Shown in pieces: positions 9,162 through 19,156 of a stretch of DNA of 64,000 bases; within the stretch, counting starts at the first letter, position 1; the number at the start of each line of letters is the position of its first letter. The notes under the pieces are model-generated. The model searched no databases and was not told the DNA's origin. It was given only the letters and a program-made list of their open reading frames with translations. The translations under genes and the position numbers were made by a program. The stretch comes from Meloidogyne chitwoodi. Taxonomy: Eukaryota > Nematoda > Chromadorea > Rhabditida > Meloidogynidae. The DNA is taken from positions 2,818,272-2,882,271 of the forward strand of contig JACZZP010000002.1 in NCBI GenBank assembly GCA_015183035.1. The letters run 5' to 3'.

Positions 9162-11095
9162 ACTGCGCCACGGTGCTCGTTAGAAAAATAAGAAAATTAT
9201 CTACTTTAAGCAACAAATTTTGCCTAAAAATACTAATAAAAAAGATAAACCAAAGATTTGTGTGAGCTTGATACTGGTATCCCTCCAATTTCTCCATCAT
9301 CTTCATCTTTTTTGGAACTCTTTTTTGGTCCAATTTTATATTGGCGTAAAAGTTTGCATTCACTAAGATCACTGGATATAGGTAGAGAATAACCAAAAAG
9401 ATAGCCTTCCATACTTGCAACAAGCAAATAATCAATTCCCTAATTTTTTTATAAATATATAAAAATTATTTAGTGAACCTGAATCCTTGGCATCGCTACA
9501 ACGGTTCTTTGTCCAAGTATTGGCAATTTAGCAATTGCTATACTTTTTCCTCTCAGCATTAAATCATTAACTTGTTGTGGCAAATAGGCACTTGCATGTT
9601 GTGAAAAGTAACTCATCCAACTAACATTTTCTTGGGAAGAATCATCAGCTCTAAATTTATAAACAATAAATGTTTGGGATAAAATACGAAAAAACGTTTA
9701 TACTTTGAATGAATATGATCTTGTTGCTGTTGTTCACGCTTAGTCAAAGAAAAAATATGTACAGTTTCCGTATTTGAAGAGAGACATAAAAAGCGCGAAT
9801 CTTGAGAAAAAGCTAAAGAGCTAATTTGAACACAGCGACTCACACCACGGACAAATTCAAATAAACGTTCGCCACCAGTTATTGAAAAAACACGAATTAC
9901 TGTTCCCTTAGAATTGAAGAATTATACTTTTTTAGATATTTTTAAGAAAATTTATTTTAATCGGACTCATACAAGCTAACTATCAAAGCGTGAAACACGC
10001 TCAATCTCGTCGGCTAAATTATATAATCATTGTCCTACTACAAACTAAACCACTTAACCAGCAACAATATCACTATGCCACACAAAAATTTGCTCAAAAA
10101 CATTGAATCTAAATTTAGTAAAATAACAAAACCTTCTCCGAGCCAGTAGCAAGTTTGTTTCCTTCAGGATTAAATTTGACAGCAGCAAGTACACTATCAT
10201 GTGCAGTAATTTGACAGACTGTGTTCAAATTTTCCGCGTCAAAAATATGCCTGAAAAGAATCAAAAAGAAATTTATTGAAAGCCGAAATTGAGCAAAGAA
10301 AGTTTTTAGCACACATCTTACTACAATAATCAAAAAATAATTAAAAAACGGTTTACACATGGCCAGTACTAGACGAAGCAGGAAAAGCAAGGAAGCAATT
10401 GTTGTCATCAATAGAAAGATCGATTATACCTTGAGTATTTGAAGGCGTATCTTTTAGCATATGTAACAACTAAATTTGAATGTTAAATAGGCAAATTAGA
10501 AAAATAAACCCTCATATCTCGAACATTGTGAATGTGAATAGCGTCTTCTAAACAAACGACTACTCTCTAAATATTTTTTTCAAATTCGGATTGGAAGAAA
10601 AGATAACCTTTCTGTTCATTCGCACAGCTATAATTGAACTAGCATAAGTGTGAGAACAAATTTCGTTCTCCTTTGAAGAGTGATACACCTACAATATAAT
10701 AATTAAGGATTAAAAGGACAGCAATTGAGTAAAAATATTCTTAGGTATAAATAGATTTCCTAGGGAATATAAAACAAAGTCAGATTTGGAGATGCCTGCC
10801 AAATATAATGAAAAAATCAAACCTGTAATTTCCTCGTACTTTTCATCGAAACCACAATTATCAGTGAACTATTAAAAAGTTTCTCAACAATACAGGCACG
10901 TTCAGGAGCTAAAAAAGAAGTTTGAAAAATAAAATAAAAATTTAAACCTTTAGCATCTTGAATTTTCTCAAGTTTATCAAGCGATCGAAGAGAATAGAAG
11001 CTGTATCCATCTTCATGCCCAACAGCTAAAGAAGTGCAATCCTGGTTGAAAGAAATTGAATAAATCCTTTTTCCTGCAGTCTGTTCATTATCCAT
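8611..11095 (-). CDS. atg-18: ATG-18/WIPI-type PROPPIN autophagy protein
   Basis: A WD-repeat beta-propeller of the WIPI/ATG18 family, which binds PI3P on forming autophagosomes and recruits lipidation and lipid-transfer machinery. It begins [19 protein letters not shown]. Blade motifs include [29 protein letters not shown] and [25 protein letters not shown], the last two being family signatures. The C-terminal tail after about residue 350 is serine-rich and acidic and ends [13 protein letters not shown] (stop 8611-8613). The lipid-binding motif, normally FRRG in the context LFEFRRGV, reads LFEFVRGV (codons at about 9840-9860), so the first arginine is valine. The gene has about ten exons; one intron holds the initiator tRNA. 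Membership is confident; PI3P binding may be weakened. Confidence 0.9.
9106..9177 (-). tRNA. Initiator tRNA-Met (CAT)
   Basis: 72 nt on the minus strand. It has a 5' AGCACCG acceptor strand pairing with CGGTGCT at the 3' end, A-box TGGCGCAGTGGAAGCG, anticodon loop with CAT in GGGCCCATAACCC, and T-arm GATGGATCGAAACCATC. The GGATCGAAACC T-loop and the GGGC/CCC anticodon stem are features of eukaryotic initiator tRNA rather than elongator tRNA-Met. All four arms pair cleanly. It sits inside an intron of atg-18 on the same strand. No intron is present in the tRNA. Confidence 0.95.
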
Positions 11096-12000
11096 TTCGT
11101 CTAAAAAAATTAATTAAACATTTTAAAAAACTGGAAATATTGAAAATTTCAGAAACCATCCTAGAAAACAAAGATATTGAAAAGAAATAACACATGTTTT
11201 CATTCCCTAATCATTCTTTAAGGTCATTAGAGTCTGAAATTTGTAAGTGCACTATAGCCAAGGTCGCTATTCCTCGAGTGGAATGGGAATATTATCCTAA
11301 TTTGTAAGTTTTAATAGTTGGATATAATTTTCCAGACGATTCAATATTACAAAAAACCATATTACTATGCAGTAAAATTATACCTAAAATCGCTGGAGTG
11401 GAAGAAGTCAGATAATGACCCAAAATTTGTTGTGTATATTGAAAACTAGTGTCTGCAATATTCCAAAAAGAAGTTGGAACAATTTGATTTGAAATATATT
11501 CTGCAGCAGAAGAATACATGCATAAAAATAAATTATAAATCCAAAAACAAAACTTGTACTATTATGAGATAAAAAGAAATACAACCTAAGAGGATTTTTT
11601 CTAATAAATAGACATTTAACTAAAAAACTCATTTGTCAGTCCACCTTTAGATTGTAAATCGATAACATTCTCATAAGAGAAAAATAGATGTTTTTGGTAA
11701 AGAAAACAGTAAGGAAAACCGATACTCTTTAATCGCCTGCAATCACCGGCCGTTTCATCTCCAAACTTTTTGACACTAACCTTTAAAAGCTCTTAAAAAC
11801 ACAAACAAATGTCGCCTACATGGCGTAGTGGTTTACCTCCTATGTCGGCTCTTCCTCAATTAATACCATGTGGGAAAGTTGTTTTTATTAAGATTTTCCA
11901 GTTTTATTTTTTAATTTTTGTTTATTCAAAAATGAATTTATAAAAATTAATTTACAAAAAATATTATTATATGTTTATATCATAAAAATATTATTATTAA
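11096..12000. other. Intergenic region with unresolved small frames
   Basis: Between atg-18 and the kinase gene, both minus-strand. Two competing readings exist. Plus strand from 11194 starts MFSFPNHSLRSLESEIC and continues past one in-frame stop into VGYNFPDDSILQKTILLC. Minus strand from 11632 starts MSFLVKCLFIRKNPLR with a possible TGCTGCAG acceptor into a second exon. Neither gives a clean, recognisable protein, so I call no gene. A fragment at about 11814-11845 resembles a tRNA A-box only. Confidence 0.4.
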
Positions 12001-13357
12001 TCAACTTCCCAGTCCATTGATTGATTCCAATTTAATTCACGTGCTGTCATCATTTTAAAAAATGCCTGTTCAATTCCAACATAATCGGGTATTTTATAAT
12101 AATCCAAAGTTCGTAGATAATTCAAGATTGTTGAGAAAGCTACTGGACAACTCTTAAAGAATTTTTTAATTTAATTGGAAATTTTATTTTTTACCTGCAT
12201 ATATTCAAAATCCATTAATTTAGTCTTTATTATTCTTGTTTTACTTCGAGACCTTCCAATCCATGGAAGATCGCCAGTTGCCAATTCGGTAAGCATATAA
12301 AAAATTGACCTGAAATTTTTACTTAAATGTAATGAAAAATTTTGCGGGATATTCTGTCATTCTATTTTTGGAAGAAATAATTTTTCAAAAAATAAATTTC
12401 AAGTTTTATCTTCAAACTCACCACAAATCATCATGTCTCCCATGCTCCTTTCTGTTATGCACTAAAATGATAAAATTTAAAAATTCTAGATAAAAAAATT
12501 TTTTACCGTTCAAGCTGCAGTAATTTGAAGTTCCTCGAAAGGAAACATCTTCTCTCATTTTACGCAAACTCATTTCGCCACGTTTTTTTATTGACCTTGA
12601 AAGTCCAAAATCGAATAAATAAATCCTTTTAAAATTATTTTGTCCAATAGCAAAATTGCTTGGCTTGATATCCCGATGGACAAAATATGTGAAATGCACA
12701 AATGAAACTGCCTAAAAAAATTTTTTTAAACAAAATTGAGTCAACGCCTAAAGTCACACCTGTAATGCCTGAATTCCAAACTTTAACACTGTACCCATTT
12801 TGAAACGGCCTTTAATCTGTTGTTTTCGTAAATCATCTATGGAAGGTCCAAGTAATCCCATTATGAGAGCATGAAGGCCTATGCCTTTGCCTAAAAATAA
12901 TAAAATCTATCTTGCCCTAAAAGTTACAAAATATACTTTGACAAGTGCCATATTGAATAAACGGAACAGTGAAAGGAGAAAACTGCAAACGTTTAAGAAC
13001 ATGTGCTTCTATTCCAAGAAGTTGATCAGATTTGTCCAAATCTTTGCGTTCAATCTTCATTGCATAATTTATACCATTTGCCATCACTTGATAGACGACT
13101 CCACAACCACCTTTAAAATTGCGAAAATAAAAATAAAAAATTGTAAAACCTGCCCCAAGACGTTTCATCACCTTGTAATCACCAACAAGTTCACCTTTGG
13201 CAATCTCAACAATTTTGCTGTTTTCGTCAGAGAAAGTTGAGGCATCTGTCTCCACTGAAGATTTTGAAGAGTCTGTCGAATATTCATTAAAGTCTGTTGA
13301 ATGATCTGAAGAGTCTTGAGAGTCCGCCATTTTTGGCTTGCACACTCCCCACGGCAT
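12001..13357 (-). CDS. Tau-tubulin-kinase-like/CK1-family Ser/Thr kinase
   Basis: A soluble protein kinase of the CK1/TTBK branch, greatly expanded in nematodes and often sperm-associated there. From the N-terminus: an acidic, serine-rich leader (SQDSSDHSTDFNEYSTD); glycine-rich loop RLGAGGCGVVYQV; catalytic lysine in YAMKIE; LIMGLLGPSIDDL; catalytic loop VHRDIKPSNFAIG; DFG in LFDFGLSR; activation-segment RGTSNYCSLNVHNRKEHGRHDDLWS, here cited across an intron; and a short C-lobe ending NQSMDWEVD (stop 12001-12003). All residues needed for catalysis are present, so it is probably active. Two starts are possible: 13357 or the internal Met at about 13330, which directly precedes the acidic leader. 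Confidence 0.85.
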
Positions 13358-14491
13358 ACCTTAGCAATAAGATTTATTAGTGAGAAAGTTTTATTTTAAT
13401 ATACGCTTTTATAGTCTCTAAACAAATCAGAAGAAGCATAAAATTGTTAGCACGATCTCTGGAAATTATTTTTATTAGATTTTTTTTTTAATTTTATTAT
13501 CAAAAATAGAAACAAATTTTAATTTAAATAATTTTGTATAAATTTGCAAAAAATTTTTTTTATTTTTTTAGATTTTTCCCTTCATTTAATATTTCGTAGC
13601 TTGATATTTAAAAGAACTGCTAAACACACAAATAAATTTTATAATCGCTTTCTATTTAAAATTTAGTATTCAATCTTTGTTACCACATTTTTAATTTTTT
13701 TAAATTTCAAAATTTCCCTAAATCTAAAATTATTTTTATTTTTCTTCGAGATATCATAATTTTGTGATTATTCCATTTTTCTAATCAGTTTTTACTTTTT
13801 TGATTATGACAGTAAAACTTGTTTTTTCTCACCTCTCATAAACATTGTTTGTCTTTTAAATAAAACAATCTATTCCCCCACCCACACCAATCCCCCGCTG
13901 TCGCTAAAAATACAATCCTCTTAAATTTTTTTCTACGATTTTTTTGTTCTTTCAAAAACGTTTGCTCAATTTTCAGAAATAAAATTTAATAAAATTTGTA
14001 ATTTTTTACTTGTATGGATAAAAATATCGATTTTTCTCAATTTTTTATACACAAAAATGTTTCAAAAATTTATTAAAAATTTTTGAATAAAGTGGAGTCT
14101 TTCAGATATTTTTTGTTTGTTTTCCTTTTTAAACTTAGTAAGAAAATATTTTCTTCCCAAAGTTATAAAAAATTGTTTTCTATGAATCATAATACCAGTT
14201 CGCCTATTTAAATTCCCCGTTGCGATATTTTTCTTTTTTTGTTAAACATTTAAATCGTAAAATAAAATTTTAGGCAATTTTAGTATAAATTTTTTTTCAA
14301 AATGAAAGTTTGTTTTATTAGAAATCTTTTAAGAATTTTACCTCAAGAAAATTCGAATAAATAATATTTTGCCGTAGACAAATTTCCCTTTGTTTCACCG
14401 AACAAACAATTCACCGAAACTAGTTCACCTGTCGAGACTGACTCAATGATACCTTTATTAAAGATTATTTATTTCAGTTTCTCAAATCAAA
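13358..14491. other. Intergenic, divergent promoter region
   Basis: Between the kinase (-) and lipase (+) genes, so it must carry both promoters. Poly-T and poly-A tracts dominate. No repeat or gene is visible. TTTCAG at 14472-14477, 14 nt before the lipase ATG, is a probable trans-splice or 5' UTR intron acceptor. Confidence 0.55.
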
Positions 14492-16235
14492 ATGAGTCTT
14501 GCTGCTGAAGCATTAATTTTATTATTTAAAAATCTCAATATTTTCACATATTTTTTCTACATTCTAATACTTTTGTTTTTCCCACTAAACACTTTAGCAG
14601 CAAGATATAGGCGTCAGTATTACCAACAGCCTGAAGTTTATTCAACTTTTAATTCAGAACAATTTACACAACAACTGCCTCAACAACAGCCTCCTTCCCC
14701 TACAACCCAGAGGCAACAATTTACAGCTTATAATGAACCTTATGCGAGAATGTTGCTTGCCCTTGCCGCTGGCGCTTATTCACCGACACCTCCAAATGGA
14801 TGTGAAAAAAGGCATAAAATAAGGATTTTATTTAATAATTTTTTTTAGTTTTTAGATGGATGCCAGATGCTCATTTATGGAATACTCCTATTAACCAAAG
14901 CTGTGATGCGTTGGATAACACTTGTTCTACTTATACGGTAACAAATAGAGAGAGAATAGACCATTAGCCACCGGGAGGCATCGAACCTGCTACCTCCCAG
15001 TGGTCGCTAGTGCAAATAGTCGAGTGCTCTACCGACTGAGCTACCGATGTGACTTTTTCACTTCCTCTTTTAATAGATCTTATACGTTAAGCGATTGACT
15101 GCTAGCAACAGCATCTTAAATAGAAATTTTTTCAAATTCTCAGGTTGTTTCTGAACCACGCTGTGAAATTATTATTATCTTCCGAGGAACAAAAACTAAA
15201 GAACAATTGTTTTTGGAAGGTTGGCAAAGTTTTCAACCAGGAACTGATTTTGATGGAATTGGAAAGGTAAATTAAGCAATTTTTATAAAATTTATTTTAA
15301 AAATTTAAGGTAAATAAATACTTCGTTAGGGCATTTAATACACTTTGGCCAAGTGTAAAAGCTTCGTTGGAAGATCCCCTGCATGCTGTTAGTTTTTATA
15401 GCTTTTAATTTCTTATTCATGTCTTTAAAGGGGTATAAAGTAACATTTACTGGACATTCACTAGGTGGTGCACTTGCCTCTTTAGCATCAGTACGAACAG
15501 TTTTGGATAACCTGAGAAGGTGCATTTTGTAAAAAAATCTAAAAATATTTTTTAAATAAAACCGAGGCTACCTATTTTCTAATTTTTATTATTTAAAGGA
15601 GTGATCAAGTTCAATTATATACATTTGGCCAACCACGTGTGGGTAACGTTGATTTTGCATTTCAGCATAACAAACTAGTTCCATTAAGGTATTAAAAAAT
15701 AAAAAATTATAATTTAATTTTCCTCATCTAGTTTTCGAGTTGTACATCGCATGGATATTGTACCTCACATGCCTGCTTGCGACAAAACAGACAATTGGCC
15801 TGGAGTAAGGCCTAAAGATGATAGCAAGCCATGTGATCCTACTGTAAAGGGAAAGGCTTATCATCATGGAACCGAAATTTGGTATCCTTATGGAATGAAG
15901 CCTGGTGACCCTTTTTACGAATGTCTGCAGGATCCAAAGAATGAGGATTTTACTTGTAGTGATTCGCTCTCGTTTGAAGTTGCAAAATACAAAACTTATA
16001 TAAATGATCATAGGCATTATTTTGATCATAAGGTAATTGGCTTTTTGTCGAAAAAATTTCAAAAAATTTTAAGGTACCAAGATTCGGTAAATTAGGATGT
16101 GACCCAAATCTAAAGGAATTGGAAGAAGCCGAAAAAATTGAAACGAATGGTGTAGAGAAAAAAAGTTCGGGTGGATTCTTTGCTAATTTAGTGAATAAAG
16201 TGCAAACATTGGGAAAACTTATAAAAATATTGTGA
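14492..16235 (+). CDS. Secreted class 3 (alpha/beta-hydrolase) lipase
   Basis: A secreted lipase_3-family enzyme predicted to hydrolyse acylglycerol esters. The N-terminus has a long hydrophobic signal segment (FTYFFYILILLFFPLNTLAA), then a Gln/Pro-rich spacer and YARMLLALAAGAYS. The core follows in small exons: RCEIIIIFRGTKTKEQ (oxyanion region), the nucleophile elbow GHSLGGALASLAS, YTFGQPRVGN, the acid residue in HRMDIVPHMP, and the catalytic histidine in DHRHYFDHK. Ser, Asp and His are all present. The C-terminus is a short Lys/Glu-rich tail ending KVQTLGKLIKIL. Cysteines flanking the core suit a secreted protein. An intron at about 14939-15143 holds SINE copy 2. Confidence 0.9.
14965..15117 (-). 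repeat. tRNA-derived SINE, copy 2, intronic and antisense
   Basis: The minus strand reads TAGCTCAGTCGGTAGAGCA (A-box) and GGTTCGATGCC (B-box), preceded by TATAAGATCTATTAAAAGAG and GTTGCTAGC, matching copy 1 at 3782-3950. The hairpin that replaces the T-arm (14968-14978 with 14993-15003) is kept through paired base changes relative to copy 1. It lies antisense in a lipase intron. Confidence 0.75.
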
Positions 16236-16836
16236 TTTTTTTAAATTTTTGATTTTAATCTTTTTTTGTAAGAATTATTTTATTTTTAAATAAACTTTTA
16301 GCAGATAAGTTAAAAATAATTTCAATATCTCGAATACTATATCTTTGAGTATTTTGAATAAACTAATCGTATGCGTGTTTTTCAATCCAATTTACTGTAT
16401 AACTATTAAATATATAAAAAATCGAAGTCTAACAAATTTAGACGTAGAATATATATAATATTTGTGAGATTTTGCAAAAATAAATAATTTTAGATCAACT
16501 CAAGCTGAGGTTGATTTATCAAAATTATATTTTCAAGTGATTAAATTTTAAACTGCATTTTAATTTTACTAAAAATAAGAAGGTATTTAATTATTAGGGA
16601 AAAATATAACGAAAAATCTTTTATAAAAAATTTCAATAAGAAATTAATCTTATAGAGTAAACTTATGCTTAGAAATATTTAAAATTAATTTTTGAATTCT
16701 TTTTATTCCATTAATAATTTTATCAGTTAAAAAATATATTTAAAATTTTTTAGAAAAGTTCATTTTTCCTTTGCTAATCATAACATTTTAATAGAAGAAT
16801 AATATCATTAAAGTTTACAAGGCTTACTTTATTTTT
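16236..16836. other. Intergenic, AT-rich
   Basis: Convergent 3' flanks of the lipase (+) and the cysteine-rich gene (-). I see no gene or repeat. Confidence 0.6.
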
Positions 16837-17639
16837 TTAGAAAGTATTATCGGAATTAACACGAGAGGTGTTGGAAAATAAAGAATAGCAACTAAGTTTA
16901 GGACCGCTCATCACTAATTCTATTGCTTTTGAACAACCTGCAAGTGAAAAATGTAATGAAGTGTTCTTTCCAGTTTGACAAATTTCGTGACCATAGTCTA
17001 CTATGGTCTCTGAAAGTTTTTTACAGCTCGATCGGGGCCATACATGTTTTAGCAGAATATCTATATTATTTAAACAAATATCAGTTGTCGGAAACCATGT
17101 TGTTTGACATTCATCAAGTTCTTTAAGACATTTATTTTCTATTGTTTCACCATATATGTTCCATCCTTCTACGCACGAGACTTTGTTAAAAAGTAATACA
17201 ATCGCCGCTCTGCATAATTTTAGTGCTGGGTAGGAAATGACGTCCATGAAGATATCACAAATAAGCAAAACAAGATTATCCTCTGTTTTATCGGCACACT
17301 TTAAAAGTTATTTTATTATTTCAGAGTTTGACACTTGCGGTTCGCCTTTGAAGACGACAATTTAGAAAAAATATTATAAAAAAAATATTTAAGTTAAAAC
17401 TTGTAATATGATATAACCTTTTTTACAAATTAATTTTTTTTTCATAATTATAATTTAAAATTTTATTAAACTTTTTGATTTTTTAAATTTCTGCTTAATT
17501 TTCGGGCCTCATGTGTTGTATTTGACTTACTATTTTGCGCACGGCACGTTTTCCTTCTAATTGAGTATGATGTCGAATTCCTCCTATTTCATACAAGAAC
17601 AGGCTTAATACTAAATAAAAATTGAAGAAAAACTTCATT
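16837..17639 (-). CDS. Secreted cysteine-rich protein, nematode type
   Basis: A probable small secreted protein. The ATG at 17639 opens a signal peptide (MKFFFNFYLVLSLFLYEIGG) and a short basic stretch. A GTAAGT donor then joins, in phase 0, to an exon after TTTTAAAG that encodes CADKTEDNLVLLICDIFMDV and runs to the stop at 16837-16839. The mature part has about ten cysteines with spacings like the nematode DUF19/T20D4.11-like repeat (for example SCVEGW, NKCLKELDECQ, DICLNN, SSCKKL, HEICQTG, AGCSKAI). That family link is a guess from cysteine pattern. The C-terminal SNTSRVNSDNTF is polar. A small extra exon near 17366 cannot be excluded. Confidence 0.6.
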
Positions 17640-19156
17640 TTCAAATTGGAATAATTAATAATTATTATATCTATTGGCCAACTATAATTTAAACTAAAAA
17701 ATTAATGTTTAAACATAAAAGTTTAGGTTAGAAAAACCAGATTATGGCTTAATTTGATTTAGATAAAGAAAATATTTTACATAATTTTGGTAAAAAAGAA
17801 ATTTTTTAACTAAGAATTATTTAATTACTACTGTCCAATAATTAGGTCAAGAACATTTATAATTTATTTATTATATACTACATATTCTAAGTTATTTAAA
17901 TATGCAAAACTAAATAAAAGTTAAAATAAGAGAGAAGAAAGTTGATAAATTCCATTAATTACATATAATTATATTATATACCTAACATAAATAAATATAT
18001 AGTAGAATGAAGTAAAACCTGTCTTATTTTCAAAGTACTAAATTCTGAAATATTTTATACACATGGAGAGCAAAATAAGTGCGGAAATAAAAAATCAGAA
18101 CTTAGATTTGATCATAAGTCAAGATTTTGACTTAAAAAATTTAGGAATACTTAAACAAGTTGAGAATTTAATTTTATTTAATTAATTTATAAAATATAAG
18201 TAAAAAATATAAATTTATATGTTTAAAGTGATTTTTTATCTTCTTTTATACAAATAATCCAATGTAATAAATTTATAGTTGCCCAGTTTAATATCAAAAT
18301 TTTAATGTCAAAATAATTTAATAATAATTTTTAAACAATTTTATGAAATGCCACAGTAATTTACTCATCAAATTCATAAAAAGACAAAAAATTTGTCACT
18401 TTAAAATAAAATATTTAAACATTTTTGATTAGTAAAATAAAATGTCATAGAAAAATTTAAAATGAATAAGTTTTTAAAAAAATGTTTTTATTCAACATTC
18501 TATTTAAAATGATAAATAAAAATATTATAAAATATTGCAACATTTTTTTAATAAAAATTCCAATTAGCGTTGGATATACTTTATAATAGTAACCAGTGTT
18601 CTCCTGACCGGGTTTCGGTCATGATCAAAAGTGACCTGACCTGACCTGACCGGGCTCTCTGGTCAGGTCATTTTTTTGACTTAAAGTCCGGTCAATTCAG
18701 ATCAGATTTTTTGACCGCAAAAAGGCCGGTCAGGAGAATACTAAGTAACATGTGTAATAAATTCGTCCTTAACAATATTATCGAATAAAAAAGTTCCTCT
18801 TTCATCTTCGAAATATGAATTGATCTTTAAATAAAATATTAATTAAAAAATGAATATTTAAAATTGAAATAATTCTGATATGGACCTCAAAACTTGACTC
18901 AGAACTTGGCCTCAGAAAACCGAACAATCTACTTCAGAGAAGCGAAATAATTCCTTGCAAAAAATTATTTTATTTTATATACTTTAAATAAAATACATAC
19001 AAGTGAGATCAAAATTTAATTACATGAAAACATGATAAAAAAAGAAGAAAAAGATATTAAAATATGAAAAAAAACTAGCAGTCTAACAATAGCATGTCAA
19101 GTTAAATAAAACGTAAATAATTCGCGACTAAACAAGAATAAAAATTTTCCAGTGTT
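17640..19156. other. Intergenic, AT-rich, with one MITE
   Basis: About 1.5 kb of A/T-rich DNA upstream of the cysteine-rich gene and downstream of the ArfGAP gene. Apart from the hAT-like MITE at 18594-18742 I see nothing coding. Confidence 0.6.
18594..18742. mobile_element. hAT-like MITE
   Basis: A 149-bp element, markedly more GC-rich than its surroundings. It begins CAGTGTTCTCCTGACCGG; the right end read on the opposite strand is AGTATTCTCCTGACCGG, giving terminal inverted repeats of about 17 bp with one or two mismatches. The flanks share AGTAAC, consistent with a worn 8-bp duplication. Internal GACCTGACCTGACC direct repeats resemble subterminal binding sites. It has no coding capacity. 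Confidence 0.75.

Noticed and set aside
11814..11870. Possible second tRNA (TGGCGTAGTGGTTTACC)
   Set aside because: Resembles an A-box only; there is no B-box, anticodon stem or acceptor pairing. A similar scrap at about 10050-10085 on the minus strand also fails.
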